Of a DNA stretch of 64,000 nucleotides, positions 1 to 11,800 are shown one piece after another. The stretch is from the NCBI GenBank assembly GCA_034509495.1, contig CM067514.1, positions 3,544,847-3,608,846 of the forward strand, written 5' to 3'. The position numbers and the translations under genes are program-made. The notes under the pieces were generated by a model that did no database searches, had not been told where the DNA came from, and saw only the letters and a list, made by a program, of their open reading frames with translations. This stretch comes from Acestrorhynchus altus (lineage: Eukaryota; Chordata; Actinopteri; Characiformes; Acestrorhynchidae). Position 1 is the first letter of the stretch, and the number at the start of each line of letters is the position of its first letter.

Positions 1-11
1 TCTCTCACACA

Positions 12-62
<51 letters not shown>
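1..62. repeat. (CA)n microsatellite
   Basis: Nearly pure CA dinucleotide run opening the window, preceded by a short TCTC stretch. It is a simple sequence repeat with no coding potential. Bases 63-529 show nothing further that I recognise. Confidence 0.95.
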
Positions 63-529
63 TTTCATTCCTTATTCTTGACCTTTCAGTACATTGCAGT
101 CATGCAGGATCAGTAATTTTAGGGTCAGAGCTTTATTTAAGAACGATTAAATACTGCAGTCACACGTACTAAGGCTGCTGTGTTGTCCAGTGCCGCACTG
201 GGAGAATCAAACTGGTCAGCAGCAAAGAAAGCAGCACAGAACCACATTGTAGTAAATACTGCAGTAAATCAAACATACATGCTACTTTTAAAGTCTCTGG
301 ACAATAACCAGAATACACAGGCTGGTGCTGCCCTCTGGCTTTGGGAAAGAGTCCTGCATGGTGTGGGACGTGTCGGTGCACCTTTCTGACCTGTCTGAAC
401 CTGCGGGCAGTAAAATTAATCCAGTGTATAATTTAACAAAGTTACGGACAACTTCGGGAATCAGACCAGTTTGACAGCAGTTTCAAGCAAGTTTCCAGTC
501 GTAGCCGATTTTGAAATAGAAAGGTGTTA

Positions 530-850
530 TTCTACACTGTGGGAATATTCTACGCTGTGGGAATATTCTACGCTGTGGGAATATTCTACACTGTGGGAAT
601 ATTCTACACTGTGGGGATATTCTACACTATGGGAATGTTCTACACTGTGGGAATATTCTACGCTGTGGGAATATTCTACACTATGGGAATAGTCTACACT
701 GTGGGAATATTCTACACTATGGGAATGTTCTACACTGTGGGAATATTCTATGCTGTGGGAATATTCTACACTATGGGAATATTCTGCACTATGGGAATAT
801 TCTGCACTATGGGAATATTCTACACTATGGGAATATTCTGCACTATGCTA
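530..850. repeat. 18-bp minisatellite, about 18 copies
   Basis: Tandem units of the form TCTACACTGTGGGAATAT, with CAC/CGC and GTG/ATG variants. Because 18 is divisible by three, the array stays open in two forward frames (STLWEY and FYTVGI repeats). That is a consequence of the period and not evidence for a protein: there is no plausible start context, splice structure or conserved flank. Confidence 0.9.
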
Positions 851-914
851 TACACTATACTACCCCTCACCTGTGAACACCAAATTATTTAATTTACATA
901 TAATAAAATGCTGA

Positions 915-1200
915 ACATATGAGTGCATCTCAAAAAATTAGAATATGGTTAAAAAGCTCATTGAATTCCATTCAAAAAGGTAAACAGTCATATTTTATAT
1001 TCATTATATGTAAAACAACATTTCAGGCCTTCTTTGTTTTACTGTTGATCACTTTGGTTTATAAATGATAAAAATCAGAACAAAATCCAGAATCTCAAAG
1101 TAAGTCACTTTTTAATGTAATGAATATAAAATGACTAATTTTTGGATTAAATCACCACCTTTTTCATAATATTCTTTTTTTTTAGATACTCTAGTGTACA
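915..1200. mobile_element. MITE-like element, family AGTGCATCTC, copy 1 (degraded)
   Basis: Begins with GTGCATCTCAAAAAATTAG and is AT-rich inside. It ends near 1170-1200 with a poorly preserved reverse complement of the start. A second copy at about 27943-28320 has the same terminal sequence at both ends in inverted orientation, which identifies the family as a non-autonomous DNA transposon. No coding capacity. Confidence 0.6.
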
Positions 1201-2089
1201 TTAATAAACATTCACTAGTTAAATTATGTTATTAATAATTATTTTCAGCATTTGCTGACCTAACCTGTGCACACAGAGCTGTGTATGAAACACTTTGGGG
1301 GGAAAAAGAGAAGCAAATGCCTCAAAACATTCATCAAATTCATACTTACATCTCAAATTAATACACATTTGAGCGGCGTAGATAACGTCTGTCAGGCGTC
1401 TCCTTTAAATACTTCAAATAAAAACTGATTAACAAAGTTTTGACTTGACAGTGACATAAATCGTGTTATTATAAGATTGTAACTGCAGCTCTTTAGGGCT
1501 GGAATGTAAGACTGCTGGGAAATTCGGTTCTTAAAGACCCGGAATAAAACAAACATAGACAGACAAGTAGATCATCAGAGTACGTGCTTATATAAAGCTC
1601 TATGCAGCTGTTTCAGGCACCTGATCTGATTGTTTCTCCGCCTGTTTCTGATCAAAAAGAGAGTTTTAAGAGGGAACAGCTGCAAGAAAACAGAAATACA
1701 GTAAAGATTCTGGAGAAGGTTGTGGAGATCTTCTGAGCAAGTTTGAAGAACATAGCTTACTTCCAGATTTCTCCTGGACGCCCCCGGCCAGCATCTGGAT
1801 GTGTTCGATTCCATCAGCAGCACACCTGATTCGATCTGCTCTGAACTGGACCATTCGATCCTGGCGATTTTAGATCAGATTGTTGTCTGACCCTGTCTTC
1901 GGTTCTTTCGTGGTGCCGTTGTGTCGGAGGCAGAAGTGGACCGTAGTTGTTCTCAGCCAAGGAAGCAGCTACTGAAATCAGTCACGACACTGTATCCGCA
2001 CGAATAGTCCAACACAGACCAATCCGACACACTGTACACTAACCAACTGCGGAAAATCCACCTGACTACGATGTGTATCTCTAATGCAG
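1200..2089. other. Non-coding stretch, with one weak exon-like segment
   Basis: No recognisable gene. A segment from 1617 (after a TTTCAG acceptor-like site) stays open to a stop at 1734 and would encode about 39 mostly polar residues. It lacks a good donor, and its phase does not join the exon at 2090. It could be a lost or alternative exon of the gene ending at 2943, but I cannot support it. Confidence 0.3.
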
Positions 2090-2943
2090 GAGGGTGATGT
2101 GCGTTAAAGAGATCAACCTGATTGGCCATTTCAACAAGGAGTGGGAGTGTCAGTTTGAGAACTTTCTCAATGCTCCTGCTGTAGAAGGTGGAGACCTGAG
2201 GATTTACTACAAGGTACAGAATCAGCAAATAAATGTCCTAATATACTGATATTTTGCTAACATTGTTAGAGATTCCAAATCAAATTCCAAATCCCGCCCC
2301 AAAGAGTGACATGAACTGTGGAGTGTCTTCTGTGTGTTTAGGAGCAGAACAAACTGAAGCTCCTGAAGGATGCTCAGGGTCCAGTGAGGGTGATCAACAT
2401 GAAAGACGCCAACATGGCCGAGGTAAATCTTATCACTCGCTCACAACAATGTTTTCATAATAGTGAGATAATTGATTTGAGTCTGTGGTGGCGAGGGCTG
2501 TCCTCGATGCTGTTGCATGCTGGGGCATCCGGCTGAAGGTGGCGCATGCCAAGGAGGACGCTGTCTAAACTGCAGGCCATTATGGACAATGTCTCCCACC
2601 CGTTCTACCAAACAGCAATGAGACACAGGAGCTCTTTCAGTGTGAGACTCATCCCACCAAAGTGCACCACAGAGCACCACGGGAGGTCGTTCCTACCTGT
2701 GGCCATCAAACTCTGACTCATCCGTTTAATGGTTGATGACCACACACTTTCTGATTCTGATTGTCCACTGCAATTACACTTTTAACTGCTATGTCCAGCA
2801 GTGAAAATCTGAGGAATCTGAAACCTGCACTCTTCTCTGCCCCACAGATACTGCGATGTGCCATCCTGGAGGCCCAGCTGGCATACCAGCAGCATCAGAT
2901 GGTCAAACTGAAATCCCAGCGCTTCATCAAAACAGAGAAATGA
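2090..2943 (+). CDS. Unrecognised protein, three 3' exons ending in a stop
   Basis: Three well-bounded exons join in phase. 2090-2213 follows GCAG and ends before GTACAG, 2342-2422 follows TTTAG and ends before GTAAAT, and 2848-2943 follows CACAG and ends in TGA. Together they encode about 99 residues, including EINLIGHFNKEWECQFENF, VRVINMKDANMAE and a charged, probably helical C-terminus AQLAYQQHQMVKLKSQRF. The first ATG, at 2097, lies just inside the first exon. That exon starts with one leftover base, so an upstream exon probably exists, but I could not identify it. I do not recognise the family. Regular splice signals and three compatible phases argue for a real gene. A LINE-like fragment sits in the second intron, and a foldback MITE follows the stop. 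Confidence 0.6.
2480..2740 (+). mobile_element. 3' end of a non-LTR retrotransposon (LINE) ORF, degraded
   Basis: Lies in the intron between 2422 and 2848. The plus strand, with frame breaks, reads LQAIMDNVSHPFYQTAMRHR, then FSVRLI and later SFLPVAIKL before a stop. This resembles the C-terminal tail of teleost LINE polymerases (ILDNPSHPL..., then SFxPxAIRL). It is a short inactive 3' fragment; the subfamily cannot be assigned. Confidence 0.55.
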
Positions 2944-2984
2944 GGGCAGCACAGCCCGAGCCGACCCACTGACCGCAGCGCTGA

Positions 2985-3525
2985 TGACCACTGATTAGGC
3001 ACAAGATTATCTCCATCAGCTCCATATCAGCTCTATGGTTCATCTGTTTCTCTGCATACTTTATTAGCCTCCTTGTACCCTGATATTCAGTGGTCAGGAC
3101 CCCACAGACCACCATAGAGCAGTTATAACGTGGGTGGTGGACACTGACATGCCACTGCTGGACTGAGAACAGTCCAGAAGCACTGATGAGCTTCTGTCTC
3201 TGACTTTACATCTACAAGGGGGGGCAACTAGATAGGAGTGTCTAATAGAGTGGACAGTGAGTGGACACAGTGTTTAAACACTCCAGCAGTCACTGCTGTG
3301 TCTGATCCACTCACCACCCACATCATAGCTGCTCTGTGGTGGTCCTGTGGGGTCCTGATCATTGAAGATCAGGGTGAAAGGAGGAGAATAAAGTCTGCAG
3401 AGAAACAGATGAACTACAGTCTGGAATTATAGAACTACAAAGTCCTCCCGTGTGGTCAGAGGAGCTGATAAATGTATCTGAAGTATAAAAATAAGAAGGT
3501 GGTGTTAATGTTATGGCTGATTTCG
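2985..3525. mobile_element. Foldback MITE with roughly 105-bp inverted arms
   Basis: Bases 3037-3142 and 3312-3417 are inverted copies of each other at roughly 85 percent identity by eye; shared tracts include GCAGAGAAACAGATGAAC and GTGGGGTCCTGA. The flanks carry the GTTATGGCTGA-type ends seen in other fish elements. No transposase is present. The element lies just after the stop codon at 2943 and probably forms part of that gene's 3' UTR. Confidence 0.75.
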
Positions 3526-3919
3526 ACAGCAGTGTTTTATGTTGTGTTTTGATTCGATTCTGCACTACTGATTATTGCACTTCATTCGGTGATCACTGAT
3601 GCAGCTTTACTCTCCGGCACTTTTAAACCAGTGATCTCTGGAGATCTACAGTTACTCCACAGCAGCTCCCCTCCCGCTCTGACAGACCTCAGCTACACTG
3701 ATCTTTCGTTTCTGCTTGCTGTAAAGGTGAGGTTTAGATCAGACTAAGCCAGTTTAGTCCGTTAACGTATGATTGGGCATTGAGTTCTGCGTCATTCTCT
3801 TGTCTGGTGGAACTCCAAGGGACTGCTGTAGAAATGACCTCCTTTTAAAGGGGAATTCAGATAAACATTTCTGCATAATTCACATCTGAACAGCAGAATT
3901 TAGACTGGATACTGACTCA

Positions 3920-4395
3920 CAGAGGTTCATGATTCAGACTGGTTTATTGTTCAGTATGGTTTATGATTCAGGCTGGTTTATGATTTAGACTGGTTTATGA
4001 TTCAGTCCATTTTATGATTCAAACTGGTTTATTGTTCAGTATGGTTTATGATTCAAACTGGTTTGTAATTCAGACTGGTTTATGATTTAGACTGGTTTAT
4101 GATTCAGTCCAGTTTATGATTCAGGCTGGTTTTTGAGTCAGACTGGTTTATTGTTCAGACTGGTTTATGATTCAGTCAATTTTATGATTCAGACTGGTTT
4201 ATGATTCAGACTGGTTTATTGTTCAGACTGGTTTGTAATTCAGACTGGTTTATGATTCAGTCCATTTTATGATTCAGTCCGTTTTATGATTCAGTCTGTT
4301 TTATGATTCAGTCTGTTTTATGATTCAGTCCGTTTTATGATTCAGACTGGTTTATGATTCAGACTGGTTTATGATTCAGACTGGTTTATGAAACC
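3920..4395. repeat. 17-bp minisatellite
   Basis: Tandem, diverged units of TTTATGATTCAGACTGG with variants ending in TCCAT, TCCGT and TCTGT. The period of 17 is not a multiple of three and no frame stays open. The internal variants form short runs of identical neighbours, indicating local duplication. Confidence 0.9.
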
Positions 4396-5476
4396 ATTGT
4401 TGCTGACAGTGATGGTAATAAGGGTCACAGGATCTATAATTCAAACTCAAGTTTCTCTGCATCATAATGTTTCACACCAAACCTCTGAATGACCGTTTAT
4501 ATCATCATTGTGGACATTTTTAGAAAAATCTTTGAAATCCCTGTGAAGTTGTTTTCAGCAGCCTGACCCCGACAGGATTTGTTTACTCTAAACGGGGATT
4601 TGAGTGAGTGGAGTCGTCTGTGATTGGACGGTTCCTTCATGACTGACAGGGTTCTTCCCTCATCCTACTCTGACGTATCTGAGTTCAGCAGTGTGTTCTT
4701 CGCTCCGTTTCCTCCCAGTTCGCTCTTCCTCGCATCAACATATAATCAACAAACCTGTGCATCGTAACTGACCAGCTGATTCTTTCATGAAACCCTTTGT
4801 CAGAGCAGCTAAAATACCAAACACTTCAGAGCTGGAGACAATTGTTTTACTCGGTGTTCTGCTGTTGTGACCAAAACTTCTGAACGTGTCCAGTTTTTGT
4901 GATGAACTTTATTGCTGTTGTTGAAGACGCTCACGTTTTATCTATTGTGTGAAGTTACGCACTTTAATCGTGTTTTCTTTTTCTAATGAAGAACAAAATT
5001 AAATGTATAAGAAAAGACCTTGTAATCCTCGTCTAACGATCCTGATTGTTGAATTCAGGTTGAGGCTTCTGTCTCACATTTAAAGACACATTCTTTCCAG
5101 GAATGAAATCATCTATGATTATGAAGAATAATAAAGGTAAGATATAAACGGATGAACTCTGGGGTTTGTTGTGTTTGTGTAGTGCTTTCATAAAGGGTTC
5201 TTACTGCGATCAGAAGGCATCTCTCTCGTCCAACTTTACGATATTTTCGTTGGTAACGTGGCGTTTTAGCTCCGCCTCCTTTCTCCACGCTCATCCAAAA
5301 TCGATAGCGCGGCATTAAGGAGCCTCCAGAAACACTTCAGGCCAGAGAAAGAAAGAAATGCACGTAGAAACGAATTACTTTTAAGTAGCAGTCCACTGTA
5401 GTGACTGCTAGTGCATGATGGGATTAGATCAGGTGAGCTGCTGATGGAACTGAACTAATCCATCAGCTGGAGTGCA
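4396..5476. other. Non-coding, nothing recognised
   Basis: No exon, repeat or RNA gene could be identified. Bases 5210-5320 are moderately CpG-bearing (for example GCTCCGCCTCC and a GATAGCGCGG stretch) and could be a small promoter, but no adjoining exon was found. Confidence 0.4.
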
Positions 5477-5572
5477 GTGGGGAGACGGGAATCGAACTCT
5501 TCCAACTGCATTTTCTTAAACGTCCACACACTCTTCCACTGTACGGCACATACCAGTGAGCTACAGAGGCTT
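5477..5572 (-). mobile_element. tRNA-like sequence (SINE head or tRNA pseudogene)
   Basis: On the minus strand an A-box-like TAGCTCACTGGTATG is followed about 45 bases later by a B-box-like GAGTTCGATTCCCG. That spacing fits a tRNA-derived RNA polymerase III promoter. The acceptor-stem ends do not pair well and the arm between them is irregular, so this is a SINE head or tRNA pseudogene and not a functional tRNA. Confidence 0.5.
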
Positions 5573-6620
5573 GGTTTATACCACTGGATCACCCTGAACA
5601 TCCAACTTTACGTTTGGGATGTTCATTCGTTTGGAAGTCTGGTGCATATTAATGACCAGAACGACGTCCAATACACAAGTCTGTTAGTGGATCATGCCTG
5701 TCAGTATTCCCATGTTAACTGAGATCACTCGTATGATTGATCTGCAGTCTTCGTGTCATGAAGTTCACCGAACCCCGTGGATTTAGCGGTACGGGCCGAG
5801 CAGTTCGCTCCCCACGATAACCCCAGGTCATCTGACCCAAACACAATATCACTTTGTACAGTGTTGTTCGGCAGACAAAACATAGACATGGTTGATCTGG
5901 ATGGGAAGAAAATCGCCCATTATAGAAAGAATTCCCCCAAGAACCCAAATAGGGATGGGGTTCTCTCCCAGGGCTCTTATCAGACTATGAACTTATTATG
6001 AAGTTGTAATTAACTAGAAATAATAATATAAGTAGTATCAGTGAACCAGTTGTCACTGTTTGGATGGAAAGCACCCCTCGATTTGCCTACAGTATACCAA
6101 CTATGCCACAGACTGGCTCTGTGTGTGGTTTTCCACCAGACGAGGGCTTGGAGGTATCGTTCTCTTTATGGTAGAGAGTATACTGGTTATGTTGGGAGGA
6201 AGAACATAAAGCTGGTGTATTGAAGTGGTGGCTTGAAACAAGTACCAAACAAGTTAGAACTCGTGTGCACTTATTACACCGTAGCGTATATATAGAAGTG
6301 ATTCATGAACCCCTACTGCAGCCCGTTTATTCCATTGTTCAGCTCCGTCTACTGACAGAAGTGGCTCCTGATTGTTCATGTTGGGGGTTTTTAGGCCAGG
6401 ACGTTTTGCTGTTGTTCAGCTTCCTTTTATAGTTGAAGCTAAATATGGACACAGAACACAGGGACACGAAACAGAATAATAACAACTGAAGAACATCTTG
6501 TTTGCATTGCTGTCGGCTCAGTTGTGTATTGCAATTACGCGAACAGGACTGAGGGAAGAAGGGCGTTCGCCAAGAGGCCATCGTTTGGTCCATACACCGA
6601 TTATAATAAATACGCATCTT
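5573..6620. other. Non-coding, nothing recognised
   Basis: Moderately balanced base composition with several short open frames, none with homology I recognise or splice sites that connect. It may contain old transposon sequence, but I cannot name it. Confidence 0.35.
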
Positions 6621-6621
6621 G

Positions 6622-6730
6622 TAAGTTTAAGGTGGTAGTAACTTCAGGCTCCTGCAGATGACACTGCAGAAGAGGCTGTGAAGAGGTGGTACAGTGCACT
6701 GAAAGTCTCGTTCAGTGTTTGGAAAATGGG
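6622..6730. mobile_element. Dispersed repeat fragment (family TTCAGGCTCCTGCA), copy 1
   Basis: The segment around TTCAGGCTCCTGCA matches 22333-22440 closely: both read GTTTAAGGT, then GTAGT, then TTCAGGCTCCTGCA, ATG, CA and TGCA in order. This shows a dispersed element of unknown class. Bases 6731-7380 hold nothing else that I recognise. Confidence 0.5.
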
Positions 6731-7431
6731 TCACAAAGCAGGTGTTACTTTGGGCCCAAGGCCAACGTGTGAAGGAGGGAGCTGAATCTGCAGGTGTATG
6801 GAAACGTACACTCATACGGGTCCAGAAATTCTCAGATCTGGGGCCGAATGATGAAACTGATCAAAGGCCTCTTGGGTGCCACTCTGCTTCATATGCATTG
6901 ACTTCTAGAAGCAGTTCCACACACTGTGGGACATAGCATGACTTTATTGCTAAAGACTTTTAACTTAAAATGTCTAACATCATTTTTATTTATTTTATTT
7001 ATTTATTTAACATATTTAGGCATGATTGGAAAGTTTATGCTCCAGGAGCAGCACATTCAAGACCTTCCACAGAACATTCATTCTTCAGTACAAGAAGTGA
7101 TAAAAACCCACAGCCAAAATAACACACATGAAGCTTGTCAATTTTCATAATTACACATTAAACACATTAAAACGTTGAGGCTGGGAAACAATCCAGCCTG
7201 AAATGAGCAGCAAAGAGAGACTGAAATGCAGCACTGTGGTCATCAGAGTCCTCAAAGTGCAGTGCAGTTTCCCAGCTTCCCACGAGTCCTGCCATGACGG
7301 AGCCTGAACGTCAGACGCACACGCAGCTCGTCTCAAATCCTCCCAGTCATTCCTCTCTCATCTCTGAAGCCTGCAGAAGGAATAGTATATACTGATCATC
7401 CATAACATTAATACCACGGACAGGTGAACTA

Positions 7432-8279
7432 CAGTGGTGTTTGAAGGTTTGTGAATTTTCCATATTTCACCTAAAACTTCACAAGTCCTAAAAGTAGATG
7501 CCCGTATCTGGTGAGACCCCACCGTGCAGTAATAACTGCGACTAACATTCCATTCCTCCCTACAAACAGCATCAGCTCTGTTACGTTGACGGGTTTCCTC
7601 CAATGAACTGCTTGCTTCAGGTGCTTCCACAACATTTCTACTGGATTATGGTCAAAAGCTGTTCCAAAATATCGACTTTATTATTCTTCTCTGCTTTGGG
7701 TTGTTGTCTTACTGCATTCTCTTCAGATTCAGCCAATGGGAGAAAGGCTGTTAGAAGGTACCTCATGCTCCTTTGTGAGCTGCCAGACTATTACACTGCT
7801 TGCTCTTGGTGTGATCTTTGTTGGTGGAGCACTCCTGGGGAGGGTAATGATGGTCTTGAATTCTCTCCATTTGTACACAATCTGTCTGACTGTGGATCGG
7901 TGGAGTCCAAACTCTTTAGAGATGGTGGAACCTTTTCCAGCCTGATGAGCATCAACAGCTCTTCTCCTGAGCTTCTCAGAAATCTCCTTTGTCCTCCATG
8001 ATACACTTCCACAAACATGTGATCCCTGTTCTTTACCTGATTGTCTCCCATTGATTTAAAACACTCTAATCTCACCCTCAAAAGATCAGCTGACCCTAAA
8101 GGTTCACATACTTTTGCCCTCAAAGATATTTAATATTGGATCATTTTCCTCAATAAATAAATGAGCGAGTGTCATATTTCTGTCTCATTTGTTTGATTTG
8201 GTTCTCCTCTGACTTTCATGAAAATTTACGCAGAAATATAGCAAATTCTAAAGAGTTCACAAACTTTCAAGCACCACTG
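7432..8279 (-). mobile_element. Tc1-like transposon, family B, internally deleted copy
   Basis: The element begins CAGTGGTGTTTGAAGG and ends with the inverted repeat TTTCAAGCACCACTG. It is flanked by TA at 7430-7431 and 8280-8281, the Tc1/mariner target duplication. On the minus strand, transposase remnants include the helix-turn-helix region (ISEKLRRRAVDAHQAGKGS). The central catalytic part, present in the copy at 23540-24215, is missing. Frameshifts and deletions make it inactive. Its right end lies one base from the sirt3 stop codon, so sirt3 transcripts must run into it. Confidence 0.85.
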
Positions 8280-8282
8280 TAA

Positions 8283-8814
8283 CTAATGTGGTTCATCACT
8301 AACCTGAGCATCAGCAGCCATAAGGGCCTCCAGTTCAGGTATCCAGCCCAAGGCCTCTGCCAGCTTCCTCACCCCGCTCACCACATCCCCCAGCTCTGCC
8401 ACGTCGTTGTGCCGTGGGGACCCCCAGGCAAAGGGTCCCACCAAATCACGGTTTATTAGGAGACGGGGCACAGAACCTCGCACAGCTCCAGCCAAGCTGG
8501 CAAAGGGCTCCACCTACAGACAAGCAGGTGAAACAATCAGAATTAAGAGCTGATTTAAGAGTGATGTCTTTTGATTAAACTCGATATTAACTTGTCCTGT
8601 CTGTAGATTCTGGGACCTTTTAGACATTTATTGCTATCTGGGTTGTCGACAGGGTGGCACGGTGGCACAGTGGCCAGCCATGGTCCTCACAGCAAGAAGG
8701 ACCTGGGTTTGGATGTGGAGTTTGCATGTTCTCCCCGTGTTCGTGTGGGTTTCCTCCAGGTACTCCAGAGTCCAAAGACGTGTGGTAGGTGAATTGGTGA
8801 CTGTAAAGTGGCCC

Positions 8815-8848
<34 letters not shown>

Positions 8849-11800
8849 CCCTACGATGGATAGTGCCCTGTCTCAGGTTGTTTCCTGCCCTTGCGCTCAG
8901 AGTTGCCAGCTGGGCACCGGCTCACCCGTGACCCTATTCAGGAATAAGCGGTTCAGAAAATGGATGGATGGATGGATGGATGGGTTGTCAACAATCCAGA
9001 CTGGAAATGGTTTCAAGAAGCCCTGCAGATCCAGCATCCTGGACTTGTATATTGGCATTACTAGTCACCGAGTTAAATGTGGGCTGGCAAAGCCGTGCCA
9101 AACTTAAGAATCAGATCCTTAAGTGTCAAAAGGCAAGATGAGACTCAGTGCCCTTCATTCAGTGAAAATCACATGGTGTAAAATACAGTGTAGGGTGCTT
9201 CGTGTGAGAGCATACACCTCCCTCACCTCTAAAGAGGTCCCCATTACAATGAGCAAGTCTGCCGTTGGGAAGTCTGTGAGGTAAAGGAAAAAGTGCCGAG
9301 GCAGCTCTTCGCCGAAGAACACGATGTCAGGCTTAATTACTCCTTTACAGTGAGGGCAATTAGGCACGGTTCCTGCCATTATATCATCCTAGAAAAGAGG
9401 GGGAAAATAATAAGCAAGAAAGTCTTCGATCCCTTTAAAAAACATGACTCAGCATGAAATAAGCAGCTTCAGCTCCACCTCATTTCTTCTTTCCTCCCAT
9501 ATCATCTCACTTTTCTGAGGTGTGGCTACAGACACTTACCCGCAGCTCTGCCCCCTCGTAGTCCCTGCGGCAGACCGTGCAGGTGGCTGTGGCGAACGTC
9601 CCATGTGCCTCCACCAACATCTTGGGTGGAATCCCTGCCACTGGCAGAATAAAACGGGTCCAAATGGGTCGAGACACAAAACAATGACATGATGTTTGCA
9701 CCAGGATTAGAAGGAAGGGATTAGACACTCACGTCTCTCCAGTCCGTCGATATTCTGTGTGTACATCCGGAGCAGCTGACCCTTGTCGTGAAGCAGCCGG
9801 ATGAAGTAGTGCGTCATATTGGGCTGATAATTACCAGGATACAGCTCCTTCGCCAGTGCAAAGAAAGGCTTGGGGTTGTGGTGGAAGTAGTTAATTTCAA
9901 AAATGGCTTCAGCATAAGGCAGGTTGTATTGTTGGAGGTTGTCGTAAAACCCGCTTCCAGGTGACCTGTTCGAGAACAGAGCATACGGGCAGGTGATCTT
10001 CAGTGGCAAACCATGGGTTCTTTTCCATCACACAGTACTACAGCCCTACTGTTCTGTGCCCTGCAGCCATTAGACCAGTTAAGCAGAGATGGGACGTACT
10101 GTGCCCAGGCTGTAGTGTGTGTGTGTTGAGTAATCCAGGAACTCCTTTAAGGGTGTGACAATGTCCATCGCACGGTGGATGCACAGCCCTATGCAATGAA
10201 GCACCAAGGTGAGAGCGCCAATGAACTTTGTGCTCCTCCTGTTCGAGCACACCTGTTAGTCACCAGGTTCAGTAGGTCTGTTAGAACAGGCGAATCAACA
10301 CAGGAACAGGGTGCAGGTACCCCTGCTTTAAGGTATTGCTCCTACATTGTGGGCAGTGGCTTAACTGGACAAATGCCAACATATGACTTTATATGCCAAG
10401 ACACCTGTCCAGGAATAGTTTAACCGGAAAAGACAGAAATCCAGGATGACCCAGAGAAGTCCCAGGTGGGTGGTGATCCTACCGTGTTTTCCATTTGTGA
10501 CAATGAAACCTAGTTACAACGTGACTAATTTGCTTTCTCCTCATGAAATCCCTCAGATTACATTTGCTAATCATTACTATCAGTAAAAAGGATGACATCT
10601 TATTTGACGTAAGTGCACTGCACACTAAATGGCTGGACAAGATGGTCAGGTGGGTCAGGAGGGTGGTCAGAGTGGAGCTGGACTCCCTGACAACAGTGGC
10701 GGAGAGACGGACTGCGGACAAACTGCTCTGTATCATGGACGATGCCAATCAATCCATTACACACCGTCGTCATGAAGCAGAGGAGTCAGTTCAGTGGAAG
10801 GCTGCGGTCACTAAACTGCTCAACTGACCACTGTGGACTGAGTTAATCTGAAGACCTGATCATACAGTCCTTTTCATTCTTATATATGTGTGTTGGTCTC
10901 AGTGTATACAAACATCTGCATATTCATTCATATTTCTTGGTTATACCGTTTTTGTAGCAAATAATAGCTGAAAGCAGTGTTTCTCAACCCTGGTCCTGGA
11001 GGCACCCCTGCCCTGCACATTTTAGGTTTAACACACCTCTATTCAGTTCAGAAGGGCCTGTTAATGAGCTGATTAGTTCCATCAGGTGTGGAAGTTCATG
11101 CAGGTTAAACAGTTGTAAGCTGGCAGTTGGGTCGCAAATGTGGGATAAGTGAGCTAGTGCATTGTTCGCAATCACAGCATCAGACAGCAGGGGCGGGGGT
11201 GCCTCCAGGACCAGAGCTTGAGAAACAAGCAAAAATCTAAATTAAAAGTATCTGAAATGTTTTTTCTTCGCTGCCATAAATCCATAGGCCTTCTCCAAAG
11301 GGTTCCTACATTAAGGATCATGGGCCCATTGGCCTGCTGGTTAGATGGATGCGATTCCGATATGCATTTACCTGAAATCTGGGATTCCACTCGGCGTACT
11401 GATTCCTGCTCCAGCCATCACCACTACTCGTTTATACTCTCGCTCTCTGACACCTTTGGCAATGTCCTCCAAAGTGTGCTGCTGACCACGGCCTCCACCC
11501 AAAAGTCCTTGGAGTGCACAGCATCTGTGAAAGGACCTCCTGCAGTGGAAAAACAGCAGCAGTTAGGACAACCTGCCAGAATTCCCAGAGGAAAGGGAAA
11601 CTTATGGGAAAGCCAGAAATAGTGAAAGTACCCACAGCTTCTGAGGATGGGCACAGACCTTGTGACTGAGATCACAGGTCCTGGAAAGACCTGCAAAGTG
11701 TTGAACTGCCTTTAGTCCATGACCTATTGTTTATTTATATTAATTACATTATATATTCCATTATTAAAATAATATATATTACATAATATATTAATATATA

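Noticed and set aside
530..850. Repeat protein with STLWEY units
   Set aside because: An 18-bp minisatellite is necessarily open in frame. It has no start context, exon boundaries or flanking coding sequence.
5477..5572. Functional tRNA gene on the minus strand
   Set aside because: A and B boxes are present, but the acceptor stem does not pair and the variable region is irregular, so a SINE head or pseudogene is more likely.
11521..11545. Alternative sirt3 exon 2 acceptors (CACTGCAG and TTTCACAG)
   Set aside because: They look stronger than the one at 11507, but both give a phase that would break the frame from exon 1. They stay possible only if another 5' exon exists; spliced reads would decide.
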